The notes under the pieces were generated by a model. The model had not been told where the DNA came from. It did not search any database and saw nothing but the letters and a program-made list of their open reading frames with translations. From assembly GCF_002278925.1 (NCBI RefSeq), contig NZ_NCJH01000006.1, positions 372,001 through 436,000 on the forward strand: DNA of 64,000 nt, written 5' to 3'. The position numbers and the translations under genes were made by a program. Source of the stretch: Polaromonas sp. 39-63-25. Its GTDB lineage: Bacteria > Pseudomonadota > Gammaproteobacteria > Burkholderiales > Burkholderiaceae_C. This document shows positions 34,731 to 42,486 of the stretch, in pieces. Position 1 is the first letter of the stretch, and each line of letters opens with the position of its first letter.

Positions 34731-36374
34731 TTACATTCGCGCGACTCCAAACTGCATGGGCTGCAGTTGCCGGGTGTCGGCCTCGGCACACATCGCCAGG
34801 CACTGCGCCAGCACCGCCCGGGTATCGCGCGGGTCAATCACACCGTCGTCGAGCAGCAGGCCCGAGGTGTAGAAGGCATCGGCCTGCGCCTCGAACACGG
34901 CGACGATCTTGTCGAACTGGGCCTGCGACTGCGCCGCATCGACTGGGATGCCTTTACGCACCATCGCGGCCTCCGTCACGATCTGCATGGTGCGCGCTGC
35001 CTGCTCGCCGCCCATGACCGCGGTTTTGGCACTCGGCCAGCTGAACAGGAAGCGCGGCGCATAACCGCGACCGCACATGCCGTAGTTGCCGGCACCAAAC
35101 GAGGCGCCGCACTGGATGGTGATCTGCGGCACCGTGGCGTTGGTGACCGCCTGGATCATCTTGGAGCCGTGTTTGATCATGCCGCCCTGCTCGGCGTCCT
35201 TGCCGACCATGTAGCCGGTGGTGTTCTGCAGGTAGACGATGGGATGGCCGAGCTGGCACATCAGCTGGATGAAATGGGTGGCCTTGTTGGCGCCTGCCAC
35301 ATCGATGGGGCCGTTGTTGCTGATGATGCCCACCGCGTGGCCGCCGATCGCCGCCTGCACACACACCGTGGCGGCGCCGTACAAGGCCTTGAAGGGCAGA
35401 AAGTCCGAGCCATCGACCAGCCGGGCCATCACTTCATGCATGTCCACCGGCTGGCGCAGATCGCCGGCCATCAGCCCGAGCAGCTCATCGGCCGGGAACA
35501 AAGGCTCTCTTGCTACTGAATCCATAGCTGCTTGCGCACGTCCTGCCTGGGCTGGAGGTCGATTTGACCATGCAGTCCGGGCCACGACCTGGCGCGCCAG
35601 GCCCAGCGCCTGGCGGTCATCCTCGGCCAGCTGTTCACCGAGGCCCGACACGCCGGTGTGCATCTCGGCGCCGCCCAGTTCCTCTTCGGTGGCGACCTCG
35701 CCGGTGGCGGCCATCAGCAGGGGCGGTCCGGCCAGAAAGGCGCGCGAGCGGTTGCGCACCATGATCACCACATCACTGAGCCCCGGCATGTAGGCCCCGC
35801 CCGCCGTGCCGGAGCCGTGCTGCACGGTGACGACCGGAATACCCGCCGCCGACAGGCGCGCGAGGTTGCGGAACAGGGAGCCGCCGTGGACAAACCCCTC
35901 GACGCGGTAACGCATCAGGTTGGCGCCGGCGCTCTCCACCAGGTGAATGAAGGGCAGCTTGTTCTGCAGCGCGATCTCCTGCACGCGCAGGATTTTCTCC
36001 AGCCCCATGGCCTGGATCGCGCCGGCCTCGATGCCCGAGTCGCTGGCCACCACCATGCAGCGCGCGCCCTCGATGAACCCGATGCCCGCCACGATGCCGC
36101 CTCCGGGCACGGACAGCACCGGGTCCTTGTGGTCCTGCATGAACCCCGCCAGCGAACACAACGGCAAGTACGGCGCGCCCGGGTCCAGCAGCAGCGCCAC
36201 CCGTTCACGCGGCAACAGCTGGCCGCGCTTGTCGAACACCGGTTTCGATTTGGCCGAAGCCTGTGCGGCACGGGCTTCCAGCGCACGCAGCGCCGCGATG
36301 CGTGCGAGCATGGCGTCGCGCCGCCGCAAGGCCACGCTGCCCTGCGCGTTCCAGGCCGACTGGAAAACAGTCAT
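34731..36374 (-). CDS. Acyl-CoA carboxylase carboxyltransferase beta subunit (AtuC/LiuB-like)
   Basis: A 547-residue carboxyltransferase of two crotonase-like halves: IVAGIGFIEGARCMVVASD and HGSGTAGGAYMPGLSDV in the first, ATVCVQAAIGGHAVGIISNNG and ASFGAGNYGMCGRGYAPRF in the second. The segment NTTGYMVGKDAEQGGMIKHG looks more like geranyl-CoA carboxylase than the NITGFMVG form I recall for methylcrotonyl-CoA carboxylase. That is a memory-based judgement. About 20 residues between the halves (WSNRPPAQAGRAQAAMDSV) are encoded by repeat R6. It overlaps the SDR gene by 4 bp. Confidence 0.88.
   Translation of the reverse strand: MTVFQSAWNAQGSVALRRRDAMLARIAALRALEARAAQASAKSKPVFDKRGQLLPRERVALLLDPGAPYLPLCSLAGFMQDHKDPVLSVPGGGIVAGIGFIEGARCMVVASDSGIEAGAIQAMGLEKILRVQEIALQNKLPFIHLVESAGANLMRYRVEGFVHGGSLFRNLARLSAAGIPVVTVQHGSGTAGGAYMPGLSDVVIMVRNRSRAFLAGPPLLMAATGEVATEEELGGAEMHTGVSGLGEQLAEDDRQALGLARQVVARTAWSNRPPAQAGRAQAAMDSVAREPLFPADELLGLMAGDLRQPVDMHEVMARLVDGSDFLPFKALYGAATVCVQAAIGGHAVGIISNNGPIDVAGANKATHFIQLMCQLGHPIVYLQNTTGYMVGKDAEQGGMIKHGSKMIQAVTNATVPQITIQCGASFGAGNYGMCGRGYAPRFLFSWPSAKTAVMGGEQAARTMQIVTEAAMVRKGIPVDAAQSQAQFDKIVAVFEAQADAFYTSGLLLDDGVIDPRDTRAVLAQCLAMCAEADTRQLQPMQFGVARM
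35512..35572 (+). repeat. Dispersed palindromic element, copy R6 (inside carboxyltransferase gene)
   Basis: GCTACTGAATCCATAGC, TGCTTGCGCACG, GGGCTGGAGGTC. It is antisense to the gene and read in frame as RAQAAMDSVA in the linker between the two catalytic halves. Confidence 0.85.
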
Positions 36375-37255
36375 GACTGGAACACCTTCGGGGTGGTGGC
36401 CAGATGAAAACCGTCAAAAGGTTTCACGGCATCGCGCTGCTGCGCCTGGTCATCTGGCAGGCGCATGGGCCAGCCCATGCGCACCTGTGGCCGCGCGCCA
36501 TCCACCCGCAACACGGTGCCGCTGATGAAACTGGCCGCCGGGCTCAGCAAAAACACAATGGCGGCCGAGGTTTCCGCCTCGGTGCCGAAGCGGCCCAGCG
36601 GCACGGTGGTGCGCATCTCGCGCAGCATCTCCCCGGCCTCAGGCGGATAGTGGTCCATGCCGCTCGATGCGATGTAACCCGGCGCCACCGCATTGACCCG
36701 CACGCCGCTGTGCGCCCATTCGGCCGCAGCGGTTTCGGTGAAGCTGACCATGCCGGCCCGCGCCGCACCGCTGTGGCCCATGGACGGCATGGAGCCCCAG
36801 ATGTCGGCCACGATGTTGACGATGCTGCCGCCGTGCTCCGCCATGGACTGCAGATAACACTCGCGCGCCATCAGAAAGCCGCCCGTCAGGTTGGTGTTGA
36901 TGACCGCTTCCCAGCCCTTGGCGCTGATGCTCTCCAGCGGCGCGATGTACTGCCCGCCCGCGTTGTTGACCAGCGCGTCGATGCGGCCCTGCGCGATCAC
37001 AATCGCCGCGACCGTCGTCTGCACGGCGGCTTCCTGGCGGATGTCGCAGGGGTGAAAGCTGGCGCGGCCGCCGGCGGCCACAATCTCGCCGGCCACCTCG
37101 TACAGCTTCTCGAGCTTGCGGCCGATCAGCACGACATGCGCGCCCAGGGCCGCCAGCTCATGCGCCGTGCAGCGGCCTATGCCGGAGCCGCCACCGGTGA
37201 CCACCACCACCTTGCCGGCAAACAGGCCGGCGCTGAAGACGGAACGGTAAGTCAT
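36371..37255 (-). CDS. Short-chain dehydrogenase/reductase-fold protein, AtuG/PECR-like, without the usual Tyr-Lys pair
   Basis: A 294-residue SDR with NAD(P)-binding VVVTGGGSGIGR and NNAGG. Where classical SDRs have YxxxK, this reads HSGAARAGM; aligned from the conserved downstream residues, Tyr becomes Ser and Lys becomes Arg. The same HxGAARA pattern occurs in the trans-2-enoyl-CoA reductase/citronellol-dehydrogenase-like branch, so it may reduce an enoyl-CoA or act on a terpenoid. It overlaps both neighbours by 4 bp (carboxyltransferase and TetR). Confidence 0.85.
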   Translation of the reverse strand: MTYRSVFSAGLFAGKVVVVTGGGSGIGRCTAHELAALGAHVVLIGRKLEKLYEVAGEIVAAGGRASFHPCDIRQEAAVQTTVAAIVIAQGRIDALVNNAGGQYIAPLESISAKGWEAVINTNLTGGFLMARECYLQSMAEHGGSIVNIVADIWGSMPSMGHSGAARAGMVSFTETAAAEWAHSGVRVNAVAPGYIASSGMDHYPPEAGEMLREMRTTVPLGRFGTEAETSAAIVFLLSPAASFISGTVLRVDGARPQVRMGWPMRLPDDQAQQRDAVKPFDGFHLATTPKVFQS

Positions 37256-37977
37256 GCTCGGGCTTTCCTTGTAGCGGGCGTCCGGTTGTCGCCGATGAAC
37301 AGTGCCATGGCCGCGTCGGCCAGTTCATCGAGCGACGCCCCTTTTTTTGCGTCAAACCACTGCGCCGACCAGTTCAGCGCACCAAAAATCAGCAGCCGCG
37401 CCAGCTTCACCGGGGCCTGCAGCCGGCCCTGGTCGCTCAGGGCCTGCAGCACCGGCGCCCAGACCGACTCGTAGTCGCCCTGCAGCCTGGCCAGCGAGGC
37501 ACGTTGCCTGGCCGTGATCGAACGCGACTCGTACAGCATCACGGGAATGAAATCGCTGCCGGGGCCCAGCAGCACGTCGAAATGATTGCGGATCAACACG
37601 TGCAGCAAAGCCGCCGCGTCGGGTGCAGACGGCGCCGCCGCCTCCAGCGCCGCTGCCTGCCGGGCCATGGCCGAACGCATGCCCTCCTCCATCACCGCAT
37701 AAAGCAGCGCGCCCTTGCTTTTGAAATGGTAGAAAGGCGAGCCGCTGTGCATGCCAACGGCTGCCGCGATATCACGCGTGCTGGTGCCGTCAAAGCCCTT
37801 GCGGCGAAACAGCCGCGCGGCGGTGTTGACCAGTTCCACCCGCCGGTTGCCGTCGTCGCGTTCGCCGGGCGTCTTGCGCGGCCGGCCACGCGGCCGCTTT
37901 TCAGCGGCGGCTACAACCGCTGCTGGCAGGGCCAAGACCCGGCCGGCAGGGCGGGTGCGCACAGGTGTTTTGTCCAT
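37252..37977 (-). CDS. TetR-family regulator of the Atu-like locus
   Basis: A 241-residue regulator. After a basic ~40-residue tail (EKRPRGRPRKTPG) the helix-turn-helix reads GFDGTSTRDIAAAVGMHSGSPFYHF, and the C-terminal ligand-binding domain is helical. The frame opens with TTG at 37995; ATG 37977 (MDKTPV) is preferred. It is first gene of the leftward catabolic operon. A palindrome just upstream (38002-38033) is repeated before livH, which implies autoregulation and control of the transport/AtuA promoters. The ligand is presumably a pathway acyl-CoA, by analogy with AtuR/LiuQ-type proteins. Confidence 0.88.
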   Translation of the reverse strand: MDKTPVRTRPAGRVLALPAAVVAAAEKRPRGRPRKTPGERDDGNRRVELVNTAARLFRRKGFDGTSTRDIAAAVGMHSGSPFYHFKSKGALLYAVMEEGMRSAMARQAAALEAAAPSAPDAAALLHVLIRNHFDVLLGPGSDFIPVMLYESRSITARQRASLARLQGDYESVWAPVLQALSDQGRLQAPVKLARLLIFGALNWSAQWFDAKKGASLDELADAAMALFIGDNRTPATRKARA

Positions 37978-38001
37978 GGAAACAGACCATAACAAAAGCC
38001 G

Positions 38002-38033
38002 TTATTTTTAGCAAGCGCTTGCTTTGTAAAAAT
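38002..38033. promoter_or_regulatory. Palindromic TetR-type operator (copy 1)
   Basis: GCAAGCGCTTGC is a perfect 12-bp palindrome, itself flanked by ATTTTTA and TAAAAAT. It is 25 bp before the TetR start codon and nearly identical to 20403-20434. Confidence 0.78.
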
Positions 38034-38110
38034 AGACACTGGCTGCGGTCCGACCCCGCAACCCCAGCTGACTACACTGGGGACCTCCCCAAAACAAAAC
38101 TGAAGCATTG

Positions 38111-38716
38111 ATGGACATTTTCTTTCTGGCGCTGATCGTCGCCGCCGGCGCTTATGCGCTCAAATCGGGCTACGAACGCAAGCGCATCGCCTTGCTGGGC
38201 AGCCATCTCGGCCAGTACCAGATCGAAAAACTCATGGAAAGCCTGACCGAAGGCTACATGCGTGCACTTCGCGAGGACGATCCGGAGCGCCGCGCAAGCA
38301 TCTGGAACCTGTTGACGAGCACCGAAACCAGGCTGTGCGAGCAGTTCAACAACTTCGTGGCCGGGTTCTCCCGGGTGGAAGGCGCCGCGACACGCGTGAG
38401 CAAGCTCTCCCTGGCCTTCCCTTACGCCGACAAGCTCTTTCCGGCTGCGACCTTCGACTTGCGCCAGGTCCTGCTGGTGCATGCCGAGGGCATCACGCGC
38501 GCCGCGAAAAACACGTCCGGACAATCGCCCAAAAACAAGGCCTTCACCCTGTCCGCCGAGGTTTTCCTGATGCAGCACAGCTGCCACTGGTTCTGCAAGT
38601 CCAAGGCCGTCGCCTCTGCCCGGCTGCTGGTCCGACACAAGACGTCTTATGAGCAGGTGCTGGCGTCCGTCGCACCAGAAACGCGCCGGGCCTACCTCGC
38701 GCTGCTCGACGCCTGA
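38111..38716 (+). CDS. Hypothetical protein with N-terminal membrane anchor, 201 aa
   Basis: Residues 1-18 (MDIFFLALIVAAGAYALK) form one hydrophobic segment; the rest is a soluble helical domain with no motif I recognise. ATG 38111 is used; the frame also allows an upstream TTG. It diverges from the TetR gene, and its promoter must overlap the operator region. Function unknown. Confidence 0.7.
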   Translation: MDIFFLALIVAAGAYALKSGYERKRIALLGSHLGQYQIEKLMESLTEGYMRALREDDPERRASIWNLLTSTETRLCEQFNNFVAGFSRVEGAATRVSKLSLAFPYADKLFPAATFDLRQVLLVHAEGITRAAKNTSGQSPKNKAFTLSAEVFLMQHSCHWFCKSKAVASARLLVRHKTSYEQVLASVAPETRRAYLALLDA

Positions 38717-38728
38717 GTCATGCCGCGC

Positions 38729-38923
38729 TCAGAGCAAACCCCGTTGTTCGGCCACCCGGATGTGCGCCATCAGCGCCTCTACATCGTCCGCGTTGTTGAG
38801 CGGCCGGGCCAGATGTTCCAGCAGGTGCCTGGGCAGGCGCAGTGGGGGCGCAGGGATGCGCAGCGTCTGTGGTTTGCGCCCTTCAGGCATGGCATTGAAA
38901 CCCGCGATCGATAACTTGGTCAT
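38729..38923 (-). CDS. Possible small protein, 64 aa
   Basis: Starts MTKLSIAGFNAMPEGRKP with GGAAGG nine bases upstream, and continues with a proline/leucine-rich then helical part (NNADDVEALMAHIRVAE). It faces the 201-residue gene with a 12-bp gap. It resembles no family I know, and a rightward frame over the same DNA is equally open, so this is tentative. Confidence 0.35.
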   Translation of the reverse strand: MTKLSIAGFNAMPEGRKPQTLRIPAPPLRLPRHLLEHLARPLNNADDVEALMAHIRVAEQRGLL

Positions 38924-39136
38924 GGCGGCCACCCTTCCGTGGTGATGCAATGACTCGATACTGCGTGCGCAGGCAGCCGCCGCAAGTAGCTTGCGGCGCT
39001 GTTGTCCGGTAGGCGGGTGGGCCGGGGCCTGTCAGCCCGCCCGATCAGCTTGTAGGCTGGCGCCTACCCCTGGCGGAGGTGTCGACGGAACCCGCTGGCC
39101 GGCAGGACTTTCCAAGCACACAACCGTGTCCGAGGT

Positions 39137-40444
39137 CTATCCGGCAGCACCAGGCGAACAGCTGCCGTCCAGTTGATGCGCACGCTCGAGCAGCAATTCG
39201 CGCTCACGCAGATTGCCCGCCAGCGCCGCGGCGCGTTCAAACTCATGGCGCGCCTCGTCGTTGCGCCCCAGCCTGGCGAGCAGGTCGCCGCGCACGCTGG
39301 GCAGCCACTGGTAGTTCTGCAGGGCCTTGTCGCCGCGCAGCACATCGATGATGGCCAGCCCGGCTGCCGGTCCGAAGGCCATGCTCACCGCAACGGCGCG
39401 GTTCAGTTCCACCACCGGCGATGGTGCGGTTTGGGCCAGCGCGTCGTACAGGGCGGCAATACGCACCCAGTCGGTCTCTGCTGAAGTCGGCGCGCGCGCA
39501 TGACAGGCGGCGATGGCCGCCTGCAGCGCATAGGGTCCCAGGGCGCGGGCCGACGACTCGGCCAGCGCCAGCGCCATGTCGAGAGCGGCCAGCCCCCTGC
39601 GGATCAGGAGATGGTCCCAGCGCGCCCGGTTCTGGTCGGCCAGCAGTATCGGCCGGCCGGCGGCATCCACCCGGGCGGCCATGCGCGAGGCCTGCAACTC
39701 CATCAGGGCCAGCAAACCCTGCACCTCGGACTCGTCCGTTGCCAGGCCGGCCAGCATGCGGCCCAGGCGCAGCGCCTCGTCGGTCAGCGCAGGCCGCATC
39801 CAGTGATCACCGGCGGTGGCGGTGTAACCCTCGTTGAACAGCAGGTAGACCACCTCCAGCACCGAGGCCAGGCGTGCGCCCAGTTCATCGCCGCGCGGAA
39901 CTTCGAAAGGCACGCGCGCCTCGGCCAGGGTGCGCTTGGCACGCACGATGCGCTGGGCCATCGTAGGCTCGGGTACCAGGAAAGCGCGGGCGATTTCATG
40001 GGTGGTCAGGCCGCCCAGCAGCTTGAGCGTCAGCGCCAGCCGTGCCTCGGTGGAAAGCACCGGGTGGCAGGCGGTGAACATCAAACGCAGCAGGTCGTCG
40101 CCGATCTCGTCCTGCCGGGCCTCGTCGAGCGCGTCCACGAAATCCGGCACGACCAGCGCTTCCTGCGCCTCCAGCTCATGGCCGATCTGCGCCAACTTTT
40201 CGCCCTGCATCTTCCGGTGCCGCAGGTGGTCCAGCGCACGGTTTTTGGCCACCCGCATCAGCCAGGCGCCGGGATTGTCCGGCACACCCTTGCCGGGCCA
40301 GCTTTCCAGCGCGGCAACCAGCGCGTCCTGCGCCAGTTCCTCGGCCAGCCCGATCTCGCGCACCAAACGCGCCACCGAGGCCACGATTTTCGCGGACTCG
40401 ATGCGCCAGACGGCAGAAATCGCCTCATGGGTGGAGGAATGCAT
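39137..40444 (-). CDS. ECF42-type RNA polymerase sigma factor with C-terminal TPR-like extension
   Basis: A 435-residue sigma factor. Region 2 is within residues 8-80 (ELAQDALVAALESWP, then AWLMRVAKNRALDHLR) and region 4 near 130-175 (LTLKLLGGLTTHEIARAFLVPEPTMAQRIVRAKR in parts). A ~250-residue helical extension includes VYLLFNEGYTATAGDHW and VELNRAVAVSMAFGP. The extension is the hallmark of group ECF42, which is genomically linked to DGPF/YCII proteins; two such genes are just upstream. It directs RNA polymerase to a small regulon, with the extension needed for activity in studied members. Confidence 0.9.
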   Translation of the reverse strand: MHSSTHEAISAVWRIESAKIVASVARLVREIGLAEELAQDALVAALESWPGKGVPDNPGAWLMRVAKNRALDHLRHRKMQGEKLAQIGHELEAQEALVVPDFVDALDEARQDEIGDDLLRLMFTACHPVLSTEARLALTLKLLGGLTTHEIARAFLVPEPTMAQRIVRAKRTLAEARVPFEVPRGDELGARLASVLEVVYLLFNEGYTATAGDHWMRPALTDEALRLGRMLAGLATDESEVQGLLALMELQASRMAARVDAAGRPILLADQNRARWDHLLIRRGLAALDMALALAESSARALGPYALQAAIAACHARAPTSAETDWVRIAALYDALAQTAPSPVVELNRAVAVSMAFGPAAGLAIIDVLRGDKALQNYQWLPSVRGDLLARLGRNDEARHEFERAAALAGNLRERELLLERAHQLDGSCSPGAAG

Positions 40445-40502
40445 GTATCAATGGTAGTAGCGGCAGAGCAGATGCTCAGGTGGAGCGCAAGCCTGGTATT
40501 CA

Positions 40503-40600
40503 ATCAAGCAGGGGGCCGCGGGTCCGGCTTTGCCGGCCCGCAGGCGCAGCGGCCCCCTCGGGGGGGCAGGGAGCTACACGCAGTGAGCGACCGTGGGGGC
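40503..40600. repeat. Stop-codon-abutting GC-rich repeat, copy G2
   Basis: On the minus strand it starts GCCCCCACGG right after the VOC gene's TGA and continues with CTGCCCCCCGAGGGGGCCGC, CCGGCAAAGCCGG and GGCCCCCTGCTTGA. It is the partner of G1. Confidence 0.85.
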
Positions 40601-40993
40601 TCAATTAGACATCCAGAACACCTCCCAGACGTGGCCGTCCAGGTCGGTGAAACCATGGCTGTACATGAAGCCATGGTCCTGCGACGGATTGGGCGCGGTG
40701 CCGCCGGCGGCCAGCGCCTTGCTCACCATCTCGTCCACCTCGGCGCGGCTCCCGCACGACAGCGCGACCAGCACCTCGGTGGTCTTCGTGGCATCGGCGA
40801 CCGGCTTCTTGGTGAAGCCCTGAAAGAAGGGCTCGACCAGCAACATCACGTAGTTGTGGTCCTCGCTGATCACCATGCAGGCGCCCTGCTCGTTGGTGAA
40901 CTGCGGGTTGAAGGAAAAGCCCAGGCTTTTGAAGAAGGCCTGGCTCCTTTCCATGTTCTTGATGGGCAAGTTGACGAAAATCTGGCGTGACAT
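40601..40993 (-). CDS. VOC-family (glyoxalase/bleomycin-resistance fold) protein
   Basis: A 130-residue protein with the VOC start IFVNLPIKNMERSQAFFKSLGF and end DLDGHVWEVFWM, supplying the paired metal-ligand strands. It resembles the PhnB/'extradiol dioxygenase-like' proteins often encoded with ECF sigma factors. The upstream extension to 41089 is rejected because ATG 40993 follows a GGAGC site. Substrate unknown. Confidence 0.85.
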   Translation of the reverse strand: MSRQIFVNLPIKNMERSQAFFKSLGFSFNPQFTNEQGACMVISEDHNYVMLLVEPFFQGFTKKPVADATKTTEVLVALSCGSRAEVDEMVSKALAAGGTAPNPSQDHGFMYSHGFTDLDGHVWEVFWMSN

Positions 40994-41033
40994 GGTTGCT
41001 CCTTTGAAGATGGTTTCAATAAGGCGGCGGCTC

Positions 41034-41573
41034 TCAGGCTTTTTCTGCTTTGGCCTTGAGGTTGGCAAGGCCGGCTTCGAAGTCGGCACCGATCATCTTG
41101 TCCATGTTGAAAATCACACCCATGAATCTGGAGACAAAAGGTGCGGGGCCTTCCATGGCCCAGGTGACCTGTGTGGTCTGACCTCCGGGTGTCAGCGAAA
41201 AGGTGATCAGGTTGTTGGTCTTGAAGGGTGCGGTCATGTCGAGCCGCATCTGTACCTGCGAAGGCGCCATGGCCCGCACGATTTCAAAGCTGCCGCTGCC
41301 TGACTTTTTGCTTTCGAAGTCGTAGTGGGCGCCGGGCCCGATGAACGGGCCGCTGTAGCTGCCTTTCATCTCCGGGGCTTTCAGCGCATACGGGTTCCAG
41401 GTATTGAAGGCCCGGACGTCGTTGACCAGCGGGAAGATTTTTTCTGCCGGCGCAGCGATGCTGGTGCTGCGAGACACACGGAAAGTGTCGGGTCGTTGCA
41501 AAGCTATGACCGCGACGACAGCGATGGCCAGCACGACCAGCCCCAGCAGGATGAGCAAGGTGGTTTTGATCAT
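41034..41573 (-). CDS. SRPBCC-fold protein with N-terminal membrane anchor
   Basis: A 179-residue protein. Residues 4-25 form a hydrophobic anchor; the rest is a START/polyketide-cyclase-like fold (SRSTSIAAPAEKIFPLVND, FNTWNPYALK, late FNMDKMIGADFEAGLANLK). It may bind a hydrophobic ligand at the membrane. It is part of the ECF42-linked gene row, 10 bp after the YCII gene. Confidence 0.85.
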   Translation of the reverse strand: MIKTTLLILLGLVVLAIAVVAVIALQRPDTFRVSRSTSIAAPAEKIFPLVNDVRAFNTWNPYALKAPEMKGSYSGPFIGPGAHYDFESKKSGSGSFEIVRAMAPSQVQMRLDMTAPFKTNNLITFSLTPGGQTTQVTWAMEGPAPFVSRFMGVIFNMDKMIGADFEAGLANLKAKAEKA

Positions 41574-41583
41574 GGCGCGCTCC

Positions 41584-42009
41584 TTACTTCTGGCTGGGCG
41601 TGTTCATCTCGCGGAAACGCTCGACCTGCTCGCTGGGCTCGAAGTCGTCCAGTTCATACAGCTGGCGAACCTCGATCACGGCCGGCGCGTTTTCGCCGGC
41701 AGGATTGGGAAAACGGCGCGACCACTCCAGCGCCTCCTCGCGGCTGCGCACCTGGATGGTGGTGAAGCCGGCGATCAGTTCCTTGGCTTCCGCGAAAGGA
41801 CCGTCAATCACGGTGCGCTTCTGGCCGTCGTAATGGATGCGCCAGCCCTTGCGGCTGGGCTGCAGCCCACTGGCATCGAGCAGCACGCCGGCTTGGGCCA
41901 ACTCCTCGTGGAAGTCGGCCATGGCAGCCATCAGTTTTTCGTCGGGGGTCTGCGGGGTGGTCTCGGCCTCGAACTCGGGCGTCGACTTCACAATGATCAT
42001 GAATCGCAT
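41584..42009 (-). CDS. YCII-related DGPF protein (first copy)
   Basis: A 141-residue protein starting MRFMIIVKSTPEFE, with the diagnostic DGPFAEAKELIAGF and the YCII-like ferredoxin fold. DGPF proteins are the standard partners of ECF42 sigma factors, with unknown activity. The frame extends to 42060, but ATG 42009 is preceded by AAGGAG. An ECF42-like promoter lies 50-80 bp upstream. Confidence 0.88.
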   Translation of the reverse strand: MRFMIIVKSTPEFEAETTPQTPDEKLMAAMADFHEELAQAGVLLDASGLQPSRKGWRIHYDGQKRTVIDGPFAEAKELIAGFTTIQVRSREEALEWSRRFPNPAGENAPAVIEVRQLYELDDFEPSEQVERFREMNTPSQK

Positions 42010-42060
42010 GGGGGTACTCCTTGTGGACGGCAGCCAGAATCCCTGGCCTCCTGTTGACAC

Positions 42061-42087
42061 GACGAAGCAGCCGATGCGAAATCGACA
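42061..42087 (-). promoter_or_regulatory. Candidate ECF42-dependent promoter
   Basis: On the minus strand TGTCGA (42087-42082) and CGTC (42064-42061) are 17 bases apart. They match the -35 TGTCGA and -10 CG(A/T)C pattern reported for ECF42. The expected transcript start is about 45 bases before the DGPF start codon. The intergenic position between the two YCII genes fits. Confidence 0.6.
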
Positions 42088-42129
42088 AGCCAGAACCAGG
42101 TAAAAACCCTTACCTGCTGCTGCCGGGGC

Positions 42130-42483
42130 TCAGAGGAAGCAAGGGCCGGTGGCGCGAACCTCCAGCGTGGCCCATTCAGCGGCGGGGCAGCGGGCGGCAA
42201 TCGCCAGGGCTTGCTCCCGGGTTGCGCAGTTCACCAGAAAGAAGCCGCCCACCATTTCCTTGGCTTCGGCAAACGGTCCATCCAGCACCTGCGGCTTGCC
42301 GGCACTCACACGCACGCGGGCGGCGTTGTCCTGCGAGCCCAGCGACTCCACGCCCAGCAACACACCTTCTGATTTCAGCTCGTCGGCAAACTTGAGCATG
42401 CGCCCGTACACCGCCTCGCCTTCCGCCTGGCTGCGGGTCAGGCGCTGGCCGACGGGTTCGTGGATGAGAAGCATGTAGGGCAT
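42130..42483 (-). CDS. YCII-related DGPF protein (second copy)
   Basis: A 117-residue paralogue, MPYMLLIHEPVGQ at the start and DGPFAEAKEMVGGFFLV in the middle. It starts 3 bp after the SDR stop, so it may be transcribed with the upstream genes, unlike the first copy, which has its own ECF42-like promoter. Confidence 0.85.
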   Translation of the reverse strand: MPYMLLIHEPVGQRLTRSQAEGEAVYGRMLKFADELKSEGVLLGVESLGSQDNAARVRVSAGKPQVLDGPFAEAKEMVGGFFLVNCATREQALAIAARCPAAEWATLEVRATGPCFL

Positions 42484-42486
42484 GGT

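Noticed and set aside
17752-37977. Interpretation of the locus as a standard leucine/isovalerate (liu) cluster
   Set aside because: No HMG-CoA lyase or MerR-type LiuR gene is present, while AtuA-type genes and a PECR-like SDR are. Leucine-type activity cannot be fully excluded for the carboxylase.
37978-37995. TTG start for the TetR regulator at 37995
   Set aside because: An ATG six codons later gives a normal N terminus and leaves the operator clear of coding sequence.
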